Below, piece by piece: positions 1 through 7,610 of a stretch of DNA of 64,000 nucleotides. The first letter of the stretch is position 1; each line of letters starts with the position of its first letter. The position numbers were made by a program, and so were the translations under genes. The stretch comes from Actinokineospora enzanensis DSM 44649 (GTDB lineage Bacteria > Actinomycetota > Actinomycetes > Mycobacteriales > Pseudonocardiaceae). The stretch covers positions 1 through 64,000 of the forward strand of contig NZ_KB894424.1 of NCBI RefSeq assembly GCF_000374445.1. The letters are read 5' to 3'. The notes under the pieces were generated by a model, which was not told the origin of the DNA, did not search any database, and saw only the letters and a list, made by a program, of their open reading frames with translations.

Positions 1-69
1 GCCGGTCTCTTCCCGCCCGATCCCACTCGGCCCTGGGGGCCTCCTGGGATCGGGCGGGAAGAGACCGGC
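1..69. terminator. Long perfect hairpin at the window edge
   Basis: A 25-bp arm at 1-25 is exactly complementary to 45-69, with a 19-nt G/C-rich loop. The stem may extend further left beyond the window. It is probably the terminator of a gene that lies outside the window or is shared with one, because no coding frame follows on the plus strand. No T tract is visible after it, which is normal for high-GC actinomycetes. Confidence 0.6.
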
Positions 70-122
70 GCGATCCCGCGTGGTGGTCCAGTTGGGGGTG
101 GCCGAGTTGGGCGGTCGGGTTA

Positions 123-274
123 TAGGTGGTCGAGTTTGGGGTGGCCAGGTTAGTGGTGGTCGGGTTAGTGATGGTCGGGTCTGGGGTGGCCGGGTTGGGC
201 GGGCGGGTTGTAGGTGGTCGAGTTTGGGGTGGCCAGGTTAGTGGTGGTCGGGTTAGTGATGGTCGGGTCTGGGG
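123..274 (+). repeat. Exact 64-bp direct repeat, period 88, inside a G/T-rich minisatellite
   Basis: Positions 123-186 recur exactly at 211-274. The flanks (70-330) are built from shorter GGTGGTCGGGTTAGTG and GGGTTGGGCGGGC words. The plus strand is almost free of A and C and carries many GGG runs, so it could form G-quadruplexes. The 1-396 stretch holds no convincing gene: the one open frame crossing it is a Gly/Val low-complexity product of the repeat. It lies downstream of the minus-strand aminotransferase. Confidence 0.8.
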
Positions 275-396
275 CGGGCGGGTTGGGCGGGCGGGTTGGG
301 CGGGCGGGTTAGTGGTTGTCGAGTTGGGGGGGATCTCGGGTGGGGGAATGTCGGGGGTGGCAGTGGGGGATTTGTGTGCCGCGGCGGGGTGGGGTG

Positions 397-1674
397 TTAG
401 AGGATGGCTTGGGTTAGGGCTGCCAGGGCCTCGTCTACCTCTTCCGCTGTGACTGTCATGGGGGGTACCAGGCGGATGACGTTTCCGTATAGGCCGCCTT
501 TGCCTACCAGGAGACCATTCCTCTTTGTCTTTTCCATGACGGTGGCTGCTGCGTGGGGGTCGGGGGCGCCGGTTGGGGTGATGAACTCGATGGCGATCAT
601 CAGGCCTCGGCCGCGTACGTCGCCGATTGTGGGGGTGGTTTCGGCGAGGGTGCGGAGGGCGGTGAGTAGGCGTTCGCCCAGTTTGTCGGCGTTGGATTGG
701 AGGTCGTGGTCCAGTAGGTAGTCGAGGGCGGCGTTGGCGGCGGTTGTCACCAGGGGATTGCCGCCGAAGGTGGAGATCGAGTTGGCGGTCAGGCAGTCCA
801 TCACGTCCGCGCGGCCGACGACGCCGCCGATTGCCATGCCGTTGCCGAGGCCCTTGGCGAAGGTCATCATGTCCGGCACCACGTCGTGCGCGTCCATGCC
901 CCAGAAGTGGGTGCCGGTGCGGCCCCAGCCGGTCTGTACCTCGTCCGAGATCAGCAGGATGCCGGTCTCGTCGAGAATGTCCTTGAACGCCCGGTACAAC
1001 CCGTCCGGCGGCACGTTGAACCCGCCGACGCCCTGGATCGGTTCGGCGATCATGCAGGCGACGTCGCCCGCGGTCGCCGTGACCAGTACCTCGCGCAGGT
1101 CTTCGGCGCAGGCGCGGATGTAGTCCGCATCGGACAGATGGCGGAACGGGCCGCGGTAGCGGTAGCCGCCGTGGACGTAGCTCACCTTCAGCGGTGACAA
1201 CGAACTGGCCGCCCAGCCGCGATTGCCCGTCACACTGTTCGTCCCGAACGCGCGCCCGTGGTAGGAGTTGCGGATCGACAGGACCTGGTTGCTGCGCCGG
1301 AACTGCGTGGCCAGCAACAGCGCCGCCTCGTTCGCCTCGGTCCCGGAGTTGCCGAAGAACACCTTCGCGTCCGGGATGCGGGACAACCGGGCGATCTTCT
1401 CCGCGAGTTCCACCTGGCTGCGAATCAGGTACAGCGTGGACGTGTGCAGCACCCCGGTGTCGAGCTGCCGCCGGATGGCGTCGCTGATCTCGGCGATGTC
1501 GTAGCCGATGGCGTTGGTCAGGATGCCCGCGAAGAAGTCCAGGTAGGTGGTGCCGGTCGAGTCGGTCACCCGCCTGCCGCCTGCGTGCGTGATCTCGATG
1601 GGCTCGTCGTAGTAGAGGGACAGCCAGGCGGGCAGGACGGCGCGGTGCCGGTCGATCAGCGGGATGTCAGCCAT
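397..1674 (-). CDS. Class III (PLP-dependent) aminotransferase
   Basis: A 425-residue fold-type I aminotransferase of the class III family, the group containing 4-aminobutyrate, ornithine and alanine-glyoxylate transaminases. Visible signatures are the substrate-end block YLDFFAGI (about 44-51), the phosphate-binding GNSGTEANEAALL (about 108-120), the SYHGRAFG loop (about 137-144), the cofactor-ring Asp in LLISDEVQTGWGRTG (about 240-254) and the Schiff-base lysine in TFAKGLGNGM (K274). Length is full for the family. The sequence resembles aspartate-aminotransferase-family or AGXT2-like enzymes more than GabT, so the amino donor cannot be fixed. The next minus-strand gene lies 83 nt upstream. 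Confidence 0.88.
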   Translation of the reverse strand: MADIPLIDRHRAVLPAWLSLYYDEPIEITHAGGRRVTDSTGTTYLDFFAGILTNAIGYDIAEISDAIRRQLDTGVLHTSTLYLIRSQVELAEKIARLSRIPDAKVFFGNSGTEANEAALLLATQFRRSNQVLSIRNSYHGRAFGTNSVTGNRGWAASSLSPLKVSYVHGGYRYRGPFRHLSDADYIRACAEDLREVLVTATAGDVACMIAEPIQGVGGFNVPPDGLYRAFKDILDETGILLISDEVQTGWGRTGTHFWGMDAHDVVPDMMTFAKGLGNGMAIGGVVGRADVMDCLTANSISTFGGNPLVTTAANAALDYLLDHDLQSNADKLGERLLTALRTLAETTPTIGDVRGRGLMIAIEFITPTGAPDPHAAATVMEKTKRNGLLVGKGGLYGNVIRLVPPMTVTAEEVDEALAALTQAIL

Positions 1675-1757
1675 CAGCCGAGTGTGGCCGGAGCACCCCG
1701 GGCGGCGCCACGCCCCCTCCCGAGATCACCCCGACCACTCCCGGTCGGGCCGCGCGG

Positions 1758-2354
1758 TCACCCGGCGAGCGGGGCCGCGCGCAGGCCGGACAGTGCCTCG
1801 GACCAGGACCGCACCTCATCCAGCAGGGTGCACAGGATCTGCTCGTGGTGCGCGCCGGGGGCGAACTCGCCGGGCTCGCGCGGGTCGGTGATCACGAAGT
1901 CGTGATACATCGACAGCGCGACCTGGGCGCGCACGCAGGCCACCTTGACCTCGGCCAGCGTCAGCCGCAGGTGTTCGACGCCGCGCGCGCCCGCGGTCTG
2001 GGCGCCGTAGCCGACGAAGCCCGCGGCCTTGTCGTTCCACTCGGCGAACAGGTAGTCGACCGCGTTCTTGAGCGCGGCCGGGAACGAGTGGTTGTACTCG
2101 GGGACCACGAACACGAACCCGTCGAACGACTCGACGGTGCGCGCCCAGCGGGTGGTGTGCGGGTTGCGGTAGTCGCCCATCACGGCGGGGACGGGTTCGT
2201 CGAGCAGCGGCAACGCGTGGTCGGCGAGGTCGACGACCTCGACGGTGACCTCGGCCGGGTAGTGCGACCGGGCGACGGACGCCACCCAGTCCGCGACGAC
2301 GGGGCCGCGGCGGCCGGGGCGGGTGCTGCCGACGATGACGGCGATTCGGGTCAT
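1758..2354 (-). CDS. NADPH-dependent FMN reductase
   Basis: A 198-residue flavodoxin-like reductase that uses NAD(P)H to reduce bound FMN or quinone- and azo-type substrates. The N-terminal GSTRPGR (9-15) is the FMN phosphate-binding loop, and VVPEYNHSFPAALKNAVDYL is the conserved second flavin-contact and dimer block. The ATG at 2354 is chosen because the protein then starts MTRIAVIVGS, as the family does. The open frame extends 12 codons further, but into the operator region. It is divergent from a TetR gene, which probably represses it. Confidence 0.9.
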   Translation of the reverse strand: MTRIAVIVGSTRPGRRGPVVADWVASVARSHYPAEVTVEVVDLADHALPLLDEPVPAVMGDYRNPHTTRWARTVESFDGFVFVVPEYNHSFPAALKNAVDYLFAEWNDKAAGFVGYGAQTAGARGVEHLRLTLAEVKVACVRAQVALSMYHDFVITDPREPGEFAPGAHHEQILCTLLDEVRSWSEALSGLRAAPLAG

Positions 2355-2364
2355 GAAGGTAAAG

Positions 2365-2401
2365 TACAACGTGCATGGCAAGTAGTACAACGAGCGTTGT
2401 A
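2365..2401. promoter_or_regulatory. Probable TetR operator with an extra half-site
   Basis: The 61-bp gap between the divergent FMN reductase and TetR genes contains TACAACG-AG-CGTTGTA at 2386-2401, a 7-bp inverted repeat. A third TACAACG lies at 2365-2371, exactly 21 bp (two helical turns) from the first arm. The placement over both start regions suits autoregulation plus repression of the reductase. The TetR ribosome-binding site GGAGGT (2407-2412) abuts the operator. Confidence 0.75.
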
Positions 2402-2415
2402 GTTTCGGAGGTCAC

Positions 2416-3039
2416 ATGCCCCCCTCTGCCGACAAGCGGCGCGCCATCCTCGACGGCGCGCTCGGCACGTTCGCCCGCGACGGCTACACCCGGGCGAGCA
2501 TCGACGCCATCTCGGCGGCCGCGGGCGTGTCCACCCGCACGATCTACAACCACTTCGCCGACAAGTCCCACCTGTTCGCCACCGTGATCGAGGAGAGCGC
2601 GGGCCGGGTCGCCGACGCCCAGCTCGACCTGCTGGACCGACACCTGCGCAAGGTGACCGACCTGGAGGCCGACCTGGTCGCGTTCGCGCTGGCCTGGCTG
2701 CGCTCCACGACCGGGTTCGAAGACCACTTCCTGCTGGTCCGCCAGGTCAACGCGGAGGCGCGGCACATCCCGCCCGCGGCCATCGATGCCTGGCAGGAGA
2801 ACGGCCCGCGCCGGGTGCAGCGGGTGCTGGGCGAGCGGCTGACCGAACTGGCCGAGCGGGGTCTGCTGCGCGTGCCGGACCCGCGGCGCGCGGCCGTCCA
2901 CTTCATGATGCTGATCTCCGCGCACAACCCGTCGTTCCGTGCCGACCGCGTGCCGGACTCCGAGCTGGACGATCTCGCCGCCGCAGGCGTGCACGCCTTC
3001 CTGTACGGGTACCACCCGGGCAATCCGCCGGTCGGGTGA
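2416..3039 (+). CDS. TetR/AcrR-family transcriptional regulator
   Basis: A 207-residue TetR protein. The N-terminal helix-turn-helix is clear: RRAILDGALGTFARDGY followed by ASIDAISAAAGVSTRTIYNHF (about residues 23-43), ending in the typical NHFADKSHLF. The C-terminal ligand domain resembles TetR_C groups with an RQVNAEARHIP block. The ATG follows GGAGGT by 3 nt. It sits head-to-head with an FMN reductase, so a redox-active or quinone-like inducer is plausible but not shown. Confidence 0.9.
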   Translation: MPPSADKRRAILDGALGTFARDGYTRASIDAISAAAGVSTRTIYNHFADKSHLFATVIEESAGRVADAQLDLLDRHLRKVTDLEADLVAFALAWLRSTTGFEDHFLLVRQVNAEARHIPPAAIDAWQENGPRRVQRVLGERLTELAERGLLRVPDPRRAAVHFMMLISAHNPSFRADRVPDSELDDLAAAGVHAFLYGYHPGNPPVG

Positions 3040-3223
3040 TCCTGTTCCACAGTGGACAAACACTCGGCCGCCGAATCGTTGACGCGACAGCGGAAACCGG
3101 CCTCCGATGCGGACTGTTCACCGGCGCGCCATCTGACGGCCGGGACCGTCGGGGCGGGCGTTCGGGGAGTGCCGGGAAGGTGAGGAGTCCCGAACGGACA
3201 CCGAACCAGGGAAGGGCTTCGAC

Positions 3224-4630
3224 ATGTCCAGTCGCACAGCCAGGGTCGCCGGGGCGTTAGCCGCGACGGTGGGGGTGACGGCGGCGGCCGTGCTCGCCAC
3301 CGTCGGCTCCGCGCCGATGGCCTCCGCCGCGACCAGCACGTTCACCCCCGTGGCCGACACCTCCGTCGACAACAGCGCAACCGGCACCAACTACGGCACC
3401 TCCGGCCAGCTCGGCGTGGACAACTCGCCGGTGAAGCGGATCTTCCTCCGGTTCACCGTCAGCGGTCTCACCGCGCCGGTCACCGGCGCGAGGCTGCGCG
3501 TGCACACCGACGACGTCAGCGGCTCCAACAGCCCCAGCGGCGGCACGTTCCGGTCGCTGTCCAGCACCACCTGGTCCGAAACCGGGACCACCTGGAACAA
3601 CCAGCCCGCCATCGACGGCGCCACGCTCGGCTCGCTGGGCGCGGTCGGCCGCAACGCCTGGTACGAGGTGGACGTGACCCCGGCCGTGACCGGCAACGGC
3701 ACCATCAGCATCGCGGTCACCTCGACCAACAGCGACGGCGCCGACTACGACTCGCGCGAGTCCGGCGCGGCCACGGCCCCGCAGCTGGTGGTCAGCACCG
3801 ACACCGCCCCGCCCACGACGACGACCACAACCCAGGCGCCCACGGGCGACCCGGTCCTGGTCGGCGCCGGTGACATCTCCGACTCCGGCAGCGGCGACAC
3901 CGCCACGGCCGCGCTGCTGGACAACATCCAGGGCACGGTGTTCACCACCGGCGACAACGTCTACAACAGCGGCACCACCAGTGAGTTCAACACCTACTAC
4001 AACCCGACGTGGGGCAGGCACAAGGCCCGCACCCGACCGTCGCCGGGCAACCACGACTACGAGACCTCCGGCGCGAGCGGCTACTACGGCTACTTCGGCG
4101 CGCAGGCAGGCCCGTCCGGTCAGGGGTACTACTCCTACGACCTGGGCAACTGGCACGTCGTGTCGCTGAACAGCGAGATCAGCAAGTCCGTCGGCTCGCC
4201 GCAGGAAACCTGGCTGCGGCAGGACCTGGCGGCCAGCAGCAAGCCGTGCACCCTGGCCTACTGGCACAAGCCACGGTTCACCTCCGGCTCCAACCACGCG
4301 CCGGACGCAGGCGCGGGTCCCCTGGTGCAGGCGCTCTACGACTACAACGCCGAGGTCATCGTCACCGGTCACAACCACCAGTACGAGCGGTTCGCGCCGA
4401 TGAACCCCAGCGGCGCAGCGGACTCGGCGCGCGGCATCCGGCACTTCGTCGCGGGCATGGGCGGCGCGGGCTTCTACAGCTTCGGCACCATTCAGCCGAA
4501 CAGCGAGGCGCGCAACAATAACACCCACGGCGTGCTGAAGTTCACCCTGCACGCGAACAGCTACGACTGGCAGTTCATCCCCGAGGCGGGCAAGACCTAC
4601 GCCGACAGCGGCACCAACTCCTGTCACTGA
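3224..4630 (+). CDS. Secreted DNRLRE-domain metallophosphoesterase
   Basis: A 468-residue exported protein. A signal peptide ends near ASA-AT (about 36). Residues 38-195 form a beta-sandwich of the DNRLRE/CBM96 type (VADTSVDN, RIFLRF, TTWNNQPA, DSRES). A Thr-rich linker (TTTTTTQAPTG) joins it to a calcineurin-like metallophosphoesterase carrying GAGDISD, TTGDNVY, SPGNHDYE, AYWHKPRF and VTGHNHQYERF, which supply the two-metal ligands. It probably hydrolyses phosphate esters outside the cell while the sandwich domain binds cell wall or polysaccharide. RBS GGAAGGG precedes the ATG. Similar phosphatases are often phosphate-regulated, but no PHO box was recognised. Confidence 0.88.
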   Translation: MSSRTARVAGALAATVGVTAAAVLATVGSAPMASAATSTFTPVADTSVDNSATGTNYGTSGQLGVDNSPVKRIFLRFTVSGLTAPVTGARLRVHTDDVSGSNSPSGGTFRSLSSTTWSETGTTWNNQPAIDGATLGSLGAVGRNAWYEVDVTPAVTGNGTISIAVTSTNSDGADYDSRESGAATAPQLVVSTDTAPPTTTTTTQAPTGDPVLVGAGDISDSGSGDTATAALLDNIQGTVFTTGDNVYNSGTTSEFNTYYNPTWGRHKARTRPSPGNHDYETSGASGYYGYFGAQAGPSGQGYYSYDLGNWHVVSLNSEISKSVGSPQETWLRQDLAASSKPCTLAYWHKPRFTSGSNHAPDAGAGPLVQALYDYNAEVIVTGHNHQYERFAPMNPSGAADSARGIRHFVAGMGGAGFYSFGTIQPNSEARNNNTHGVLKFTLHANSYDWQFIPEAGKTYADSGTNSCH

Positions 4631-4755
4631 GTTGTCTTTCTCCCGCCGCCCGCCCCCTCATCCCCGCCCGGCACGGTCCCCGGCCTGGGACCGCACGGCC
4701 ACCCACGTGGTGGGGGCGTTGCGGGACGAACCACCACGGACTCGTGGGGCACGGG

Positions 4756-4866
4756 CCCGGGTGGAAACCGGGGCGTACACCCGGGGGTGAGCACCCGGGC
4801 GGAAACCGGGGGTAGCTACCCGGGCGTACACCTGGGGTGGACCCATGGGTGGGTACCCGGGGTGGA
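4756..4866. repeat. About 12.5-bp tandem CCCGGG-type repeats
   Basis: About nine tandem units of CCCGGGYGKAMA type (for example CCCGGGCGTACA, CCCGGGCGGAAA, CCTGGGGTGGAC) are spaced 12-14 bp apart. They fill much of the 303-bp gap between the phosphoesterase and the MFS gene. They end directly before the hairpin at 4871. The rest of the gap (4631-4755) is C-rich without a recognised site. The repeats can be read as a Pro/Gly peptide on the minus strand, but that frame lacks any other gene feature. Confidence 0.7.
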
Positions 4867-4870
4867 TATC

Positions 4871-4905
4871 GGGCGCTACCGGGGTTTTCTGCCCCGGTAG
4901 CGCCC
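4871..4905 (+). promoter_or_regulatory. Perfect 14-bp hairpin in the leader of the MFS operon
   Basis: Arm 4871-4884 (GGGCGCTACCGGGG) is exactly complementary to 4892-4905, with a 7-nt TTTTCTG loop. It ends 16 nt before the GGAGGT ribosome-binding site (4922-4927) and 28 nt before the ATG. It could terminate the upstream phosphoesterase transcript, act as an operator, or be a 5'-leader structure controlling translation. The sequence alone does not decide. Confidence 0.65.
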
Positions 4906-4933
4906 ATCCCTGCTCGCTTTCGGAGGTGCCGCG

Positions 4934-6181
4934 ATGTACCTGTCCACCGTCACCCGGCCGAGTGCGGCCGACGCGCCGGACAGTCGCAAGTGGAGAGTCG
5001 GCGGGAACGTGCTGGCGCTGGGCGCGGTCAGCCTGGTCACCGATGTCTCCTCGGAGATGGTGACCGCGGTGCTGCCGCTGTACCTGGTGATCGGCCTGAA
5101 CATGAGCCCGCTGCTCTACGGCGCGATCGACGGCCTCTACACCGGCGCGACCGCGCTGCTGCGCCTGGTCGGCGGCTATGTCGCGGACCGCACCCGCAGG
5201 CACAAGACGGTCGCCGGGCTGGGCTACGGGCTGTCCGCGGCGATGAAGCTCGGCCTGATCGTGGCGGGCAACGCGGTCGCCGCGATCGGGTTGGTGATCA
5301 CCGCGGACCGCGCGGGCAAAGGTTTGCGCACCGGCCCCCGCGACGCGCTGATCACCCTGTCGACCCCGCAGGACCGTCTGGGCCGCGCGTTCGGTGTGCA
5401 CCGCACGATGGACGCGGCGGGCGCGTTCGCCGGTCCGCTCGTCGCATTACTGATCCTCGCCTACGCGGGCGCCAAGAACTACGATGCGGTCTTCTTCACC
5501 AGCTTCGTGATCGCCGCGTTCGGCGTGGTCGTGCTGGTGTTGTTCGTCCGGGACAAGCCGGAGACAGTCGCCCCGAAGGCCGTCTCGCCCAAAGCCGCGG
5601 CCGGGTTGTTGCGCCGCAGCGGCATGGGCGGTCTGCTGCTGGCGGCCACCCTGCTCGGGCTCGTGACCGTGGGCGACGGCTTCGTCTACCTGCTGCTGCA
5701 GAAGCGCGGCGAGCTGGCGGTGGGCTGGTTCCCGGTCCTCGCCGTCGGCACGAGCCTCGTCTACCTGCTGCTCGCCACACCCCTGGGCATGCTGGCCGAC
5801 CGCGTCGGCCGCTCCCGGGTCGTGCTGGGCGGGTACTGCGCGCTCGCCGGGGTGTATCTGTCGCTGCTGGCCCCGGTGGGCGGCCCGGCCATGGTCGTGC
5901 TCACCCTGGTCCTGTACGGCGTCTTCTACGCGGCCACCGACGGCGTCCTGATGGCCCTGGCCGGACGCGTCCTACCGGCGGAGCTCCGGGCGACCGGGAT
6001 GGCCATGGTCCAGACGGGGCAAGCGCTTGCGTACCTGGGCTCGTCCGTCCTGTTCGGACTGGCCTGGCAACTGTGGGGTATCGACACCGCCTGCGCCACC
6101 GCCGCGGGCGCGGTCGTCGCCGCGATCGTCGTCACCGCCGTGATCTTCGCGCGGCTGAACCGGAGGACAGTGACATGCTGA
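4934..6181 (+). CDS. MFS transporter
   Basis: A 415-residue major facilitator with about 12 hydrophobic segments. The N-half resembles the drug/proton exporter group: LVTDVSSEMVTAVLPLYLV in TM1, then GLYTGATALLRLVGGYVADRTRRHKTV, the cytoplasmic loop 2-3 motif. A second AdRvGRS-like loop (TPLGMLADRVGRSRVVLGGY) opens the C-half. The substrate is unknown. A clear GGAGGT lies 6 nt upstream of the ATG. Its last codons overlap the start of the TolB-like gene, so the two are translationally coupled. Confidence 0.88.
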   Translation: MYLSTVTRPSAADAPDSRKWRVGGNVLALGAVSLVTDVSSEMVTAVLPLYLVIGLNMSPLLYGAIDGLYTGATALLRLVGGYVADRTRRHKTVAGLGYGLSAAMKLGLIVAGNAVAAIGLVITADRAGKGLRTGPRDALITLSTPQDRLGRAFGVHRTMDAAGAFAGPLVALLILAYAGAKNYDAVFFTSFVIAAFGVVVLVLFVRDKPETVAPKAVSPKAAAGLLRRSGMGGLLLAATLLGLVTVGDGFVYLLLQKRGELAVGWFPVLAVGTSLVYLLLATPLGMLADRVGRSRVVLGGYCALAGVYLSLLAPVGGPAMVVLTLVLYGVFYAATDGVLMALAGRVLPAELRATGMAMVQTGQALAYLGSSVLFGLAWQLWGIDTACATAAGAVVAAIVVTAVIFARLNRRTVTC

Positions 6182-7137
6182 CGCTCAAGGCACGGGTTCT
6201 CACCACCGTCGCGGCCGCGGTGGCCCTGGGCGGCGCGGCCGTGGTCTACGTTGCCACCAGTGCCCCAGCACAGGCAGACCACTCGGCTCCCATCGCGGCA
6301 GGCGCGCGCGTCCAGGTCCTGACCAACGGGATGCTGTCCACGGTATCCGCCACCGACACCCGCGGCCCCCGCTCGATCACCGACCGCCAATGCGACCGCG
6401 CCTACACGGCGAACGGCACCGTCGCATGCCTCGTCCCAGTGGACGCCCTCACCGCCACCAAGTTGGTGGTACTGGATAAAGACCTGCACGAGACCAAGTC
6501 CGTGCCCCTGACCGGCTTCCCCAACCGCCTGAAGGTCTCCCCCGACGGCCGCATGGTGTCGTGGACGGTGTTCCTGGAAGGCCATTCCTACGCGACATCC
6601 GGCTTCTCCACCCGAACCGGCGTCCTGGACACCCGAACGGGCCAGGTCGTGGACTCGTTGGAAGGTTTCCAGGCCACGGTCGAGGGAAAGCCGCACACGG
6701 CAGTGGACGTCAACTACTGGGGCGTGACCTTCACCGACGACGACAACCACTTCTACGCGACCCTGTCGACCGGCGGCAAGCGCTACCTGGTGGCGGGCGA
6801 CTTGGCCGCTCGCACCGTCCGAACTCTCACCGCGAACGTCGAATGCCCATCCCTCTCCCCGGACGGCACCCGAGTCGCCTACAAGTCCGCCATCGACGGC
6901 GACCCCAAGAAGGGCTGGCGCCTGTCGGTCCTGAACCTGGCCACCCTCGAATCCCTGCCGTTGGCCGAAACCCACAGCGTCGACGACCAGTCCATCTGGC
7001 TGGACAACACAACCATCGCCTACGCCCTCCAACGCGACGACGGCACCAACGACGTCTGGTCGGTCCCGTCGAACGGCACCGGCACCGCCACCCTCCTGAT
7101 CGAAGGCGCCAACTCCCCCTCCCCCGCCACGACCTGA
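6175..7137 (+). CDS. Secreted TolB-like beta-propeller protein
   Basis: A 320-residue exported protein. It starts at the ATG that overlaps the MFS stop by 7 nt, preceded by GGAGGA (6162-6167). Residues 1-37 are a signal peptide (AAAVALGGAAVVYVATSAPAQA). The mature part contains WD40/TolB-type blades such as PNRLKVSPDGRMVSWTVF, CPSLSPDGTRVAYKS, and a final IWLDNTTIAYALQRDDGTNDVWSVPSNGTG. Coupling to an exporter suggests it works with that transporter at the cell surface, perhaps in binding or sensing. This is inference. Confidence 0.8.
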   Translation: MLTLKARVLTTVAAAVALGGAAVVYVATSAPAQADHSAPIAAGARVQVLTNGMLSTVSATDTRGPRSITDRQCDRAYTANGTVACLVPVDALTATKLVVLDKDLHETKSVPLTGFPNRLKVSPDGRMVSWTVFLEGHSYATSGFSTRTGVLDTRTGQVVDSLEGFQATVEGKPHTAVDVNYWGVTFTDDDNHFYATLSTGGKRYLVAGDLAARTVRTLTANVECPSLSPDGTRVAYKSAIDGDPKKGWRLSVLNLATLESLPLAETHSVDDQSIWLDNTTIAYALQRDDGTNDVWSVPSNGTGTATLLIEGANSPSPATT

Positions 7138-7610
7138 GAATCACCCATTGCGGCCCCGGAAACGCCCTACCCACCCCACCCCGACAACCCCATACGATCC
7201 CCCACGTCCTCTCCCCGAGAGTCGACAAGGCACAGAAGCAGGCAGGTTCTCCCACGCATTGCCTCCCCTGCTTCTGTGCCCCCACAACCACTCCACCCAC
7301 CCTTGTCCACAGCCAAGATCACCGACACTCCGACTCTGTCGGTCCCCCTCGCTGGAATTGGTACGGGGCCAAGGGCCGTCCATGATCGAATCGACCCGGG
7401 TATCAGGTGCCGCCCGGCCACGATCACCCAGCCGGGGTGGAACAGGTACGAAACCCCCACCCGCTCCACCTCCCACCCACGACATCGCAACACCGACCCA
7501 CCCACCGGCACAACAGATCGCCACAACAGCCGAAGATGGCGCAACGAATCGGCGTCGAAAGCAACGCTCTGCGGATGAAAGTGGCGTACGGGTGGGCATA
7601 GCCTGGGCCC
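7138..7610. other. 473-bp intergenic stretch before rocD
   Basis: It holds the hairpin at 7229-7280. It also holds one TTGTCCACAGCCAAGATCA (7303-7321), which is shared with 34910 and 38916 as part of the dispersed repeat family. The remainder is C-rich with no supported gene. A CATAGC hexamer about 15 bp before the rocD ATG may be a -10 box. Confidence 0.6.
7229..7280 (+). terminator. Probable terminator of the MFS/TolB operon
   Basis: A 14-bp perfect inverted repeat, GGCACAGAAGCAGG (7229-7242) with its complement at 7267-7280 around a 24-nt loop, lies about 90 bp after the TolB-like stop. A T tract is absent, as is common in actinomycetes. Confidence 0.55.

Noticed and set aside
126-452. 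108-codon frame in the left-edge repeats
   Set aside because: Low-complexity Val/Gly product of the minisatellite that overlaps the real aminotransferase end.
4575-4907. Pro/Gly-rich minus-strand frame over the CCCGGG repeats
   Set aside because: It exists only because the repeat unit is about 12 bp; it begins in the MFS leader hairpin and overlaps the phosphoesterase end.
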